64,000 nt of DNA from Bathynomus jamesi (Eukaryota; Arthropoda; Malacostraca; Isopoda; Cirolanidae): NCBI GenBank assembly GCA_023014485.1, contig JAJOZX010009070.1:62001-126000 (forward strand). Direction: 5' to 3'. Position numbers and translations under genes: made by a program. Below, piece by piece: positions 33,903-44,645 of this stretch. The notes below the pieces were generated by a model. That model was not told the origin of the DNA. It searched no databases and saw only the letters and a list, made by a program, of their open reading frames with translations. Position 1 is the stretch's first letter. Every line of letters starts with the position of its first letter.

Positions 33903-34735
33903 GTGGAAGTAGATTGTATGGGACCGGACATATTGGAAAGAAACATGTATGAAAGTGGAGACTGGCTTGATGACTTTATGAGAGTCTCTATGATTACTAT
34001 CCCCAAGAAACCGAGAGCCACCAAGTGTTCAGAATTTCGAACCATAAGCTGGGTCAACCATGCATCAAAAATAATGCTAAGGATACTAACCAGAAGACTA
34101 ACGAACAGAGCTGAGCAGTCCATTGGAGAGGATCAGTTTGGATTTAGGTCAAAATGCGGACCAAGAGAAGCTATTGGTATTATGAGAATGATGGGAGAAA
34201 GAGTGCTGGAACATGATCAGGAAATGTTTGTTTTATTGACTTTGACAAAGCTTTTGACAGAGTCCAATGGAGGAAACTAATGGAAATACTGAAGAATATT
34301 AATGTTGACTGGAGGGACCGTAGGCTGATGAAAAATCTATATCTTGGGCAGCCTGTGAATGTTAGAGTTGCAGGAGGACAATCAGAGCCTGGATTGGTTG
34401 GGAGACGGGTCAGGCAAGGATGCTCCCTGTACCCCGTGTTATTTAACATCTATGCGGAAGCAATAATAAAAGAAACACTCTCAGATCTGGAAGAGAGAAT
34501 CAGAGTGGGAGGTAAATTGGTGAAATCTGTAAGGTTTGCAGATGACAAGGCATTTGTTTGTAGTACTGAGGAAGGACTGCAAAGAATGGTCAATAGCTTG
34601 ACAACAACAGCGGAAGAATTCGGAATGAGAATTAATGAGACCAAGACAAAGATAATGAAAATTGCAAGAAGGAAAGGAGCACAAATGAACCTAAGGATCA
34701 AATGTAGAATTCGGACCCCAGCCTTCTTTAGTTAG
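33903..34735 (+). pseudogene. LINE A reverse transcriptase
   Basis: Two overlapping frames separated by a one-base shift near 34235. They carry the RT fingers (FGFRSKCGPREAIGIMRMMG), palm motif A (DFDKAFDR, split by the shift), the GCSLYPVLFNIY motif B region and FADD (motif C, complete). Both palm Asp pairs are present, so damage is limited to the frameshift and the MITE that cuts the C-terminal region at 34695. Confidence 0.8.
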
Positions 34736-34897
34736 CTTTATAAGGCTAACTAACGAAAATATCACGACCTAACCTAACCAATCGTCAAGGGCGTACAGTT
34801 AACCTAACGATTGGTTAGGTTAGGTCGTGATATTTTCGTTAGTTAGCCTTATAAAGCTAACTAAAGAAGGCTGGGGTCCGAATTCTACATTTGATCC
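34695..34897. mobile_element. foldback MITE, core family copy 1
   Basis: A near-perfect palindrome of about 95-bp arms around a short centre (CAGTTAACCTAACG). From outside in: GGATCAAATGTAGAATTCGG (copy-specific), then CCCAGCCTTCTTTAGTTAGC, then ACGAAAATATCACGACCTAA and GGGCGTACAG (shared core). It interrupts LINE A between LRIK and IGNRTLEEAEQF. Confidence 0.85.
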
Positions 34898-34904
34898 GAA
34901 CCTA

Positions 34905-35480
34905 ACAATAGGAAATCGGACCTTAGAAGAAGCTGAGCAGTTTAAATATCTGGGAAGTTTATTAACCAACAATGGAGATTGCAATAAGGAAGTAAGATCT
35001 AGAATTGGTATGGGTAAGGTAGCTTTTGAGAGGCAGAGAAGACTACTTACAAGTAAACTCAACTTGAAGCTGAAGAAAAGGTTAGTCAAAAGCTTGATAT
35101 GGAGTGTGGTACTATATGGAGCAGAAACATGGACGCTGAAAACAACTGAAAAGAAACTCCTGGAAAGTTTTGAAATGTGGATTTGGAGAAAAATGCTGAA
35201 GATAAGCTGGAAGGAACACCAAAGTAATGAGGAAGTATTGCAACAGGTGAGAGAGGAAAGAAGACTCATTAAGGTGATAAAAGAAAGACAGAAGAAATGG
35301 ATCGGACATGTGTTGAGAGGAGAAGGAGTGTTGAAGGAGGTGATAGAGGGTAGATATGAAGGTAGAAGGCCGAGGGGAAGGAAAAGGAAAGCAATGCTGG
35401 ATGATTTGAAGGCAGGCAGGAGCTACCATGAGATGAAAAGGATAGCAGCTCAGGATAGAACACTTTGGCGGGACACATAA
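34905..35480 (+). pseudogene. LINE A C-terminal region
   Basis: An uninterrupted frame after the MITE: EQFKYLGSLLTNNGDCNKE, KKRLVKSLIWSVVLYGAETW, MWIWRKMLKISWKEH and PRGRKRKAMLDDLK. These are the usual post-RT thumb and C-terminal motifs of this LINE group, ending with LWRDT and a stop. Confidence 0.8.
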
Positions 35481-35720
35481 GTTGGACCTGCCTGATAGGC
35501 AGAACACGATGGATGGATGGATAGTATGTTAATTTACTTGCTACCATTGTTAGAGGCTGACAAGTGTCGTCTTTTAAGGTTATTTATAAATTTTATCAAA
35601 GTTGGCATTTCAGTATTCATTTAAGTAGAACACAATCCAGTAGCAGAAGTTCAATAGAAGTCCAGTTTAGAAAACATGACATTAGTGTTGCAAAAGAAAA
35701 ACAATATTTTCTGGTTCGTA

Positions 35721-35830
35721 GTACACACACACACACACACACACCACACACCAACACACACACATATATATATACAACATATATATATATATATATATAT
35801 TATATATAATATATATATAATATATATAAA
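35721..35830. repeat. (CA)n and (AT)n microsatellite
   Basis: CA array with interruptions, then several AT arrays. It generates open frames in three directions, none real. Confidence 0.9.
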
Positions 35831-35834
35831 GAAA

Positions 35835-36060
35835 ACTTTGCGCGGTTTTGAGCGGAGTTGAGCGGAGTAACAACTATCTCTTTCGCTCAGTCACCTGTTA
35901 TGATTGGCTGCTCGTGTAAAGTGGGTGGAGCTATTGTCTCTCGCTCAGTCGCCCGTTAGGGTCTGCTGTATCAAGATGAGCGGCGTTAAAGATCACAAAG
36001 TGATCACAAGCCCTACCCCTAGGGTAGGGAGCCGAAGGCGCGGCTTGTATACTGAAATAA
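35835..36060. other. GC-richer block between repeats, unknown
   Basis: Contains the repeated words GAGCGGAGT and TCGCTCAGTC(A/G)CC and the palindrome CTACCCCTAGGGTAGG. It is clearly different in composition from its surroundings. It could be part of a transposon terminus or a SINE; I cannot place it. Confidence 0.3.
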
Positions 36061-36473
36061 ATTAAGTGGAACAAAAGACCAAGATTTTATTGAAGGATCT
36101 AATTTGTAATATATATATTAGGGTGTCTCTTATTTTCGAAGTGTTGATTTTTTTAGGTTGCGCCCCCTCAACCAGTTCCATTGGTTGAAAAAACATCACA
36201 TGTAAAACGTTTTTGGATTGAACAATTTTTAGAGGTCGCCCCGCTTATTAAAGTTCATAAAATATAGCTATTCTTTATGCAATTAATATTTGAAATTACT
36301 AGCAGTTGTCAAGTATACTAAACATATGTTTTTAATTAATTAATCATCATATTTATGATGAATTCAATTAAATGAATATATTAGAGATAATTGTCAAGTT
36401 TGTAGCTGAAAATATTGCTTGATAAGACAAGATCAACCTGTTTAAACATGTTTCATCAAGAATGCTCCAGATT

Positions 36474-36828
36474 ATGTTGCAATTGTTTATTTGTCATCAT
36501 TCAGTGTTCTGCTGTCATAAGTAAAAGGTGTGTAACTGTGTATCACTATACTTCTTTTTTGCTATTATCAGATAATAAACTGTTATTTATATTTTTCACA
36601 ATTATTTATACTGATTTTGTTATCAATATACCTACAAGGCTAAAACTCTATGTTGCAATTGTTTATTTGTCATCATTCAGTGTTCTGCTGTCATAAGTAA
36701 AAGGTGTGTAACTGTGTATCACTATACTTCTTTTTTGCTATTATCAGATAATAAACTGTTATTTATATTTTTCACAATTATTTATACTGATTTTGTATCA
36801 ATATACCTACAAGGCTAAAACTCTATGC
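36474..36828. repeat. 176-bp tandem duplication in element 1
   Basis: ATGTTGCAATTGTTTATTTG at 36474 recurs at 36650, followed by near-identical sequence through AAGGCTAAAACTCTATG. It differs by a single base or so, so it is recent. It lies in the non-coding 5' part of element 1. Confidence 0.85.
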
Positions 36829-37862
36829 TAATTTACTTTTTGAACCTTCTAATGCGCTCCGGTCAGAGCTGTCATTATTACCCAATTACAATGACGCTTC
36901 GAATCACGTGGTTTCGTCTGCACGCTCTACAAGCACGCGCTGTTGTTTTCGTTGCTGCTGGTGTTTTTATAGTCGCTGATTTTGTCAAATTTTCTGTTGT
37001 TTTAGCTACAATATTGTGATAATTAGTATTTGTGAACCTATATCAATAACTTTTTTGAGAATGAAGTAGTAATTAAAGGAAAAGGAGAAAAATAAAAAAG
37101 GCTTCCGCTCAGTTGTTGCAGCCTCTGTCTTTATGATGTTGCAGCCTCAAATTTATGAGTATATTTCCATATGCATTTGTCTACAACTTCTACATTATTT
37201 GGGCCGTTATTGATTATGCAAACCTAATCCATTAATGTATCTCATGTAACGGTAAAGTTTAACGTTAAAATGAACATAATTTTGATGTAGTTCTTAAACG
37301 TTTTTACTTCGAATTCTATTGTTTTCTTACCGAATTTTCACTTTAACCACATGAAACTATGTAAATGTAAATACATTTAGGCTGTGCGTATGATATTGTA
37401 ATTTAAAGGAGTAATTTTAATTTTGCTAGTTGTTTATGTCACTACTATTGCCATTACATTCAGTGATATACGGGAATTACGATTTACGAGTAACATTAGC
37501 ACAAAAAACATTACTAAGGATTCTGTATGGTCTGGTACGGGAGGAGGTCCATGGGGGGGTGGGTGACACCATGAGTTACCGCACTGGGTGACACCAACCC
37601 TAGTGACGCCACTGTTTCTATTTCCAATAAAATAGCAAAATATAAATTTCTACTACAAAAATATTTATTCCTTGTTTCATAGATTAAAAAATAATAGGAA
37701 TAATAATTGAGAAAAATACGTTAGATTTATAAAATAGACCAAATTAACTTTATGTCTACCAAATTTTTTTTTTTTTGTAATTTAAAAAAGTCAAAACAGT
37801 GATTTAGCCCTGCTCTACAAAACCATAACACTACATTAATATTTTGTTTTCTTATTTTGCAG

Positions 37863-40064
37863 ATGAATACAAGAAGACCATTCTATTTGCTCGGATCTAC
37901 AGTAGATGATATTAAAGGCTCAAAGCTGCCCCCATATAGGCAAGCTTTTGATTATTTTATGCACCTCCACAGAGAGAAAAACATGACAATCCGCGATGCT
38001 CTGCGTCAATCTATTCGAGCCACAATAGTTATCTGGGATAAGGCCAATATTCCTACTCAGCAGGAACCTCGTGCCATGAAGAAGTTAGAGAATTTCTTTA
38101 ACGAATGGACTTGCTTAAAGAAGCATGCTTCCAGAACAAGCCAGAGCCATAAAACCAAGGAGGCTGATTTTGTAGAGCGATTGGAAGATCTCTTTGACAT
38201 CGCCCATGGAGACGCTGAGAAGCTGATCAAGAATCGTGAGGACTGGGAGTTCCTTCAACTGCAAAGACAAAAAGGTCGTCCTGGCTCAATCGGTGGTGTG
38301 GACACTACATCTTCACCGCACAAAAAATGCAGTCAAACGGTTGGAAGCTGAGGCAGAGACAAAAAGAAAGTCAGAATCTTTGATGGAGGCGTCTACTAGT
38401 CAAGTTGTACTGGCTTCTTCCACATCTTCCAGCAACACTGATGAAAGTGAGAATGAGGAGGAGGAGCCCAAAGGAGCTTGTGCTTTACCAAAATCTAAGC
38501 AAAAACGAGGCATGAAAAACATCATGACTATTCAGATGTCTGCTGCCCTGGATCGTACACAAATTTCCTCTAGAAAGGCAACATTTATCCTCGCAGAGGC
38601 AGCTAAAAGCTTTGGTTTGGACGCTTCAGATTACAACATAAACCAACATTCTATCCATCGCCTTCGAAATAAGAACCGAGCTCGTCATGCTAAAGAGCTT
38701 AAGGAGCATTTCCATGGAGAATGTTCTATGACAGTCCACTGGGATGGCAAGATGATGGAGGACCTCACCTCGCACAAGCACATTGATCGTCTCCCAGTAC
38801 TTGTGTCAGGACCTGGTGTTGAACAGCTGCTTGGTGTCCCCAAAATCCCAAACTCAACTGGAGATGCACAAGCTGAAGCCGTCTTTAACTGCCTGAATGA
38901 ATGGGGAATTACAGAGAGAGTAAAAGCAATTTGTTTCGATACAACAGCTTCAAACACGGGTCAATATAGTGGAGCCTGTGCTCTCATCGAAGCAAAATTG
39001 GGACATGATGTTTTGTACTTGCCTTGTAGACACCATGTTTTAGATTTATTGTTAGGAGCTGTATTTGAAGCAGCATTGGGATTTACATCAACTGGTCCAG
39101 AGATATTGATCTTTAAGCGTTTTCGTGACAATTGGACTTCTGTTGATCAAAGCCAGTTCCAAACAGGTGAGACAGACACGATTACTAAAGAAGCAATTAT
39201 CCAGTCTAAAACTGAACTAATTCAGTTTGCTAGATCCCAGGCACCTATGCTACGGGATGACTATCAAAAACTTTTGGATCTGTCCATCATCTTTCTTGGA
39301 GGTGTCCCCAATAAAGGCATCAAGTTTCGTGCACCAGGTGCCATGCATCGAGCTCGCTGGATGTCCAAAGCGCTCTATTCTATCAAGATGTGGCTTTTTC
39401 GAAACCAGTTCAAGATGACTAAGACTGAAGAACGAGGAATTCGAGATCTTTCCCTTTTTTCTGTTCTCATCTATATGAAGGCTTGGACAACATCCTCACT
39501 CCCTATTGAAACCCCATTTAATGACTGGCTCCTTATGAGGTCATTGATTAATTATCCTAACAAAAAGATTTCTGATGCAACTAAAAAAAACTCTCTAACC
39601 ACTTATGGTACCTGTCTGAAGAAGCAGTTGGTCTTGCTTTCTTTGATGAGCGAATTACTACAGATGTAAAGAAACGCATGGTAAAGGCATTAGAAGATGA
39701 GTCAACTGATAGACCACCCAAGCGTCCTCGGATTCCTGAATCGACCTTCTGCTCTGGTGAAAGACTACACCAACTTGTTACAAGAAATACTAGAGAATTC
39801 TTTACTAAGCTGAATTTGCCAGAAGGATTTCTGAACAAGGCACCCAGCACTTGGAAATCCAACTGTGAATATTTAAGGGCCAGAGCTATTGTTGCAGCTC
39901 TATCTGTTGTAAATGACCGGGCAGAACGTGCAGTAGCTTTAGTTCAAGAGCTGAATAAGAAATTGACAGTGGGGGAAGAGCAGCTCCAGTTCCTGCTCCA
40001 AATTGTTGCAAAACACCGCCAGAGTCACCCAGTTCCATCAAAAACTGTTCTTCTCAAAAAATAA
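37863..40064 (+). pseudogene. hAT-like transposase (CxxH type), element 1
   Basis: Coding begins at ATG 37863 just after TTATTTTGCAG, so this may be an exon start with an untranslated exon upstream. The protein reads through two single-base frameshifts (near 38290 and in the A-run at 39585). N-terminal helical domain ends with NREDWEFLQLQRQ. Then VHWDGKMM (first Asp, about 38735), ICFDTTASNTG (second Asp, about 38935), LPCRHHVLDLLLGAVF (CxxH), a FLGGVP segment, MHRARWMSKALYSIKMW (RW helix) and NDRAERAVALVQEL (candidate catalytic Glu, about 39915). This order matches hAT transposases in fold, but no BED finger is visible and the helical N-terminus differs. With only two shifts it decayed recently. 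It could instead be named an uncharacterised arthropod protein by annotation pipelines. Confidence 0.75.
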
Positions 40065-40626
40065 CCATCAATGAGGTCGCACCTTAAAATACACCATATT
40101 GTATAATTATTGTATATTAAATAAATGTTGTATAAGGAAATAATGCTAATTAAAGTAATTAAAGTATGTAAATAGCACTGGCATTTTGAATTTATCTCTA
40201 TATAATAAACTAATGGTTTTTTTTTGTAGCAATGCACCATTGCTGATTGTATATAAAAAAGAGCCAGGAAGGATTTTGGATAGGAGAAAAAGGATTGGGA
40301 TAAAGAAGGATTGAGGACCAAAGGATGGATTATAACAACATCAAGGATAGGTTAGAAAAGGATCAATGATAAATAAGAAGGCCTATACTTATAAAAACGA
40401 ATCAAACTAAAAAAAAGGAAGGAATTATGTGTATAATGAGCATAATCATATGTCAGGAGCTATTATGCCATGGTCACCATTTTTATTAGCCGGGGGCGAC
40501 CCCTAAATATGAGCCAATTTGTGTCAAACTTTCAAGTTTTAGTTTTTATGCTAAATGGAACTATTTTAGGGGGCGCAGATAAAATAATTCAACATTTCAA
40601 TTTTTGACTACCCAATAAGAGACACC

Positions 40627-40629
<3 letters not shown>

Positions 40630-40696
<67 letters not shown>
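40630..40696. repeat. (TA)n microsatellite
   Basis: About 33 TA units directly at the end of element 1. Confidence 0.95.
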
Positions 40697-40699
<3 letters not shown>

Positions 40700-40729
40700 G
40701 AATGAACTCAGAATGGTCCCTGAGTTTTT

Positions 40730-41254
40730 TATGATACACACAGACCGTGCATGGAACAAGGAACTCTTCTGGGATAATTAAATCCACTATAGTCCGAATA
40801 AGTAATGGTAAATGACAAATACCATAGTTTTTCTTTTTCATGATGCTAGCCCGACGTGGGCAAGGGTCACTCGCAAAGAGATCCCAAAAATATAGCTTCC
40901 CTCACCAGCTATCTGCAAAGCAGACAGGATCCAGCTTTGGGACATGGATCTAGGGTTTAAAGCAGCCTAGCCCTGCTACATTTAGAACCTCAATATAAGC
41001 AAAAGACTCGCTGCCTTCACGTCAGATTGAATACATCAAAGGAAAGCTGGATCCTGTCTGCTTTGCAGATAGCTAGCTGGTGAGGGAAGCTATATTTATG
41101 GGACCTCTTTGCGAGTGACCCGTTGCCCACGTCGGGCTAGCATCATGAAAAAGAAAAACTATGGTATTTGTCATTTACCATTACTTATTCGGACTATAGT
41201 GGATTTAATTATCCCAGAAGAGTTCCTTGTTCCATGCACGGTCTGTTTGTATCA
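40730..41254. mobile_element. foldback element between two TA arrays
   Basis: Arms of about 212 bp (40730-40941, 41042-41254), largely identical when reversed (ATGATACACACAGACCGTGC outermost, AAAGCTGGATCC innermost). They surround a spacer of about 100 bp. Both arms can encode the same short peptide outward, which is a result of the symmetry. TA arrays border both sides. The family is not recognised; no transposase is seen. Confidence 0.75.
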
Positions 41255-41255
41255 T

Positions 41256-41270
41256 ATTATATATTATATA

Positions 41271-41328
<58 letters not shown>
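41256..41328. repeat. (TA)n microsatellite
   Basis: Interrupted at first, then about 25 perfect TA units up to the PLE terminal block. Confidence 0.95.
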
Positions 41329-41332
<4 letters not shown>

Positions 41333-41445
41333 AATAAAACCACGAAGGAAAGGAAACACAGAATGGTGCTAAAGCGCTTTCGTCTAATGACATCCTCAGG
41401 AACACTGAAGTACATAAAGAATTACAGCCTATATATAGGTTACAG

Positions 41446-41446
<1 letters not shown>
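41327..41446 (-). mobile_element. Penelope-like terminal block, copy c
   Basis: Reverse copy of the block at 322-440 with CTGAGGA and CGAAAGCGC. It lies at the 3' end of the minus-strand PLE and is the mirror of the block at 47827-47942. Confidence 0.75.
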
Positions 41447-41479
<33 letters not shown>

Positions 41480-41484
<5 letters not shown>

Positions 41485-43895
41485 CAATAAACGGAGAAAC
41501 AAACTTAAAGGATTGTGGGAGGGGCACACAGATTTATAAGGAAAAACTATCGATTTTTAGCACAAGATTAAATGAATTGTTTCCAACCAATGTTATAGAT
41601 AAAAAAATATACAAATTTATACTGGAAATCTGCCCGGGTTTTAGCACTCTGCTCTTTTTGTATATAAAAATTGAAAATTATCGATTTTTAGCACAAGATT
41701 AAATGAAATGTTTTCAACCAATGTTATAGATAAAAAAAAAAAAATATACAAATTTATACTGGAAATCTGCCCGGGTTTTAGCACTCTACCCTTTTTTGTA
41801 TATAAAATTGAAAAATAAAAGTTATTAGGGTGGCATACAAGTTTACCAAAGATTTAGCGTTCTACCTTTCTTATCTAAATCTGTTCTGAAGGAATTCAAA
41901 ACAACAGGATCGAGTTGAAAAAGACCTTTGCTTATGTTGAAGTTATTTGTAAGTTGGATAATGGCAGACTCAAGAATATTTCTATTAACAATGTTGCTAG
42001 AGTGAAATAAAACTGAAGCATTATTCCAATCAATACAGTGGGATAACTCTGACAAATGGACAAAAAGGGCACTGGACAACTGTCCTGTTCTAACGGAATA
42101 TTGATGCTGTTTTATACGTGTGTGCAAATCCTTTCCCGTCTGACCTATGTAAAAGGAATCACATTGTTTACAACCAATTTTATAGATAATGCCTGAATTA
42201 TTGGTAGGGCTATATTTTACTATGATATTTTTCACAATATTGTTATATGAAAATACTACATTAATATCCAAAAGTTTAAGTACATTAGCAATGCCTAAAA
42301 AGCCCGGGAAAATGGAAGTACTAAATATTTTTTGACAAAGTACGAGTGTTATTATTGACACGATAGAAAGTTCGTTTTGCCTTGTTGAGACAAGATTCCA
42401 TAAACGCAGATGGATAACACAGATCACTTCCAATACCGTTGATTTTTTCTAATTCGGCATCGATGTATTCCGAACTGGCGATCCTAAGGGCGCGGAGAAA
42501 CATTGAAGAAAAAATGGCCTTCTTAGTGGGGGTGTCATGCCCCGAGTAAAAGTGTACGTAGGACAAATTGTTTGTTTTTTTCCGATAGATACTAAACTTA
42601 AAACCTGGGCTTTCCCTATGTACACGCACATCCAAAAATGGGATTGAATTGTCTTGTTCCACTTCTAAAGTAAACTTAATGGAGCGGACTTGATCATTTA
42701 ACTGAAGGAGGAAGTTATCCAGGTCACGATTCATGGGCCAGATACACAAAATATCGTCGACGTACCGCAACCAAGGGATGCCAACCCCCAGGATTCTCGG
42801 AATGTAAGTAATTTCGAAAAACTCCATATAAATATTGGAGAGGAGGGGCGACAAGGGGTTGCCCATGGCCATCCCAAAAACTTGTTGATAATACTCGTTA
42901 TTGAAAGTGAATTTACAGTCTTTGATGCAAAGCTTAATAAGTTCCAAAACAATGTGTGAAGGTAGTGGCAGGTCATACTTATGTAATTATTGGGAGAGAA
43001 AGTCAAGCATATCGTCAATCGGCACTTTTGTAAACAATGAACAAACGTCAAAACTGATCAATCTATCGTTAGTTTCAGTACGTGCATTATTCAATTTTTC
43101 AGTAAGATCCATGGAATTTTTACATGTGAATCAGAGATAGTTCCGAGAATGGGGGACAAGACTTTGACAAGCCATTTGGAGAGTTTATAAGTAATAGAGC
43201 CCACCGAGCTAATAATAGGGCGCATAGGGTTGCCAGGTTTGTGGGTTTTAATAAGACCGTAAAGGTAGGACAGAGAAGGTGAAGTGGACATGAAAAGCGG
43301 AATTAAGTCCTTATGATCTTTGAGAATGCGTTTCAAGCCACTATTAAATGATTTGATGACGTCATCCTGCGGGTTCTTCCTAAGTTTGCTGTATGTGGCG
43401 GGGTCCTGGAGAAGCTCGTTCATCTCTCTGATGTAGTCCACTTTGTCCATAATAACTATGGTGTTAGCCTTGTCTGCTTTAGTAATATGGAGCTCCCCAT
43501 CTTTTTTTAATTGTGAGAGGATATTGCGAAAACGTTTAGGAAAGTTATCTTCGTAATTACTATTCGCCGCACTATAAACAAGGCCTTTAACTATGTTAAA
43601 CAAATACTGAGGGAGATTACACTGTTTTTCAAAACGACCGAGACTGTAACAAATTTGTAAAGCCGAAGGTTTTTTAACAATAAAAAAGGACATACCATAT
43701 CCAAGGGCACTTTTTGCATCGTCACTAATGTTTTTCGAAGAAAGGTTCAAAACACACTTTGAGCTTGCTTTTTTACTCCACTGACTATTTCGAATGAGAC
43801 TTAATTTTTCGATCCAAAATGTTACGAAGTGAAGAAGTTCTCCGACGCAACTCGTTGTAAATTTCACCAAACAAAGGTTGGATCCACGGTTGGGG
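41480..43895 (-). mobile_element. Penelope-like element 1, minus copy (RT plus GIY-YIG)
   Basis: The ORF runs from 43870 to 41843 with three breaks. The N-terminal part (43870-43091) includes HITKADKANTIVIMD, LYGLIKTHKPGNPMRPIISS and TYKLSKWLVKVL, which are PLE RT signatures. Then SFDVCSLFTKVPIDD, GMAMGNPLSPLLSNIYMEF, and YVDDILCIW (active site, about 42750). The C-terminal endonuclease shows SGIIYKIGCKQC and FYIGQTGKDLHTRIKQH (GIY-YIG, about 42110-42190). Breaks are a frameshift near 43090, a stop near 42985 and a frameshift near 42325. The 3' region 41540-41830 has a roughly 125-bp tandem repeat. Otherwise nearly full length. Confidence 0.85.
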
Positions 43896-44645
43896 AATAA
43901 CGGTTACCTTTACGGTCTTATTAAAACCCACAAACCTGGCAACCCTATGCGCCCTATTATTAGCTCGGTGGGCTCTATTACTTATAAACTCTCCAAATGG
44001 CTTGTCAAAGTCTTGTCCCCCATTCTCGGAACTATCTCTGATTCACATGTAAAAAATTCCATGGATCTTACTGAAAAATTGAATAATGCACGTACTGAAA
44101 CTAACGATAGATTGATCAGTTTTGACGTTTGTTCATTGTTTACAAAAGTGCCGATTGACGATATGCTTGACTTTCTCTCCCAAGAATTACATAAGTATGA
44201 CCTGCCACTACCTTCACACATTGTTTTGAAACTTATTAAGCTTTGCATCAAAGACTGTAAATTCATTTTCAATAACGAGTATTATCAACAAGTTTTTGGG
44301 ATGGCCATGGGCAACCCCTTGTCGCCCCTCCTCTTCAATATTTATATGGAGTTTTTCGAAATTACTTACATTCCGAGAATCCTGGGGGTTGGCATCCCTT
44401 GGTTGCGGTACGTCGACGATATTTTGTGTATCTGGCCCATGAATCATGACCTGGATAACTTCCTCCTTCAGTTAAATGATCAAGTCCCCTCCATTAAGTT
44501 TACTTTAGAAAGGAACAAGACAATTCAATCCCATTTTTGGATGTGCGTGTACATAGGGAAAGCCCAGGTTTTAAGTTTAGTATCTATCGGAAAAAAACAA
44601 ATAATTTGTCCTACGTACACTTTTACTCGGGACATGACACCCCCC

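Larger units (their letters stand above)
29450..35523 (+). mobile_element. non-LTR retrotransposon A (endonuclease plus RT), nested
   Basis: The endonuclease begins near 29610 with KIGTWNVRTMN, continues at 29775 (EKLENIKQEMNRL, MGLSEVR, YSGGDRAERGVAVLL), and after 32796 continues DRIMWIRMKDEKVD, VYMPTSAHPEEEVEEMY, VIIMGNWN and FCRRQELMVTNTWF. The RT follows at 33903-34690: DQFGFRSKCG, FDKAFDRVQW across a one-base frameshift near 34235, VRQGCSLYPVLFNIY, and VRFADDKAF as the active site. The C-terminal part is at 34905-35480, with EEAEQFKYLGSLLTNNGD. It ends in a GGAT-type tail at 35505-35523. The family is the endonuclease-bearing LINE group widespread in invertebrates. Insertions at 29634-29762, 29964-32785 and 34695-34897 and a rearrangement at 33165-33900 have broken it. 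Confidence 0.8.
36119..40629 (+). mobile_element. hAT-like long-TIR DNA element 1
   Basis: A 4511-bp element with termini TAGGGTGTCTCTTATT and its complement. Inner TIR similarity extends about 150 bp, with GCGCCCCCT, AGTTCCATT and the GGTCGCCCC block in both ends. TAGGG fits the hAT terminal rule. Flanking 8-mers are ATATATAT on both sides (36111-36118, 40630-40637), but lie in AT runs and so are weak evidence. It holds one nearly complete transposase gene (37863-40064) and a 176-bp tandem duplication upstream of it. Confidence 0.75.

Noticed and set aside
36415..37019. coding frames upstream of the element 1 transposase
   Set aside because: They overlap a 176-bp tandem duplication and show no motif; they look like chance frames.
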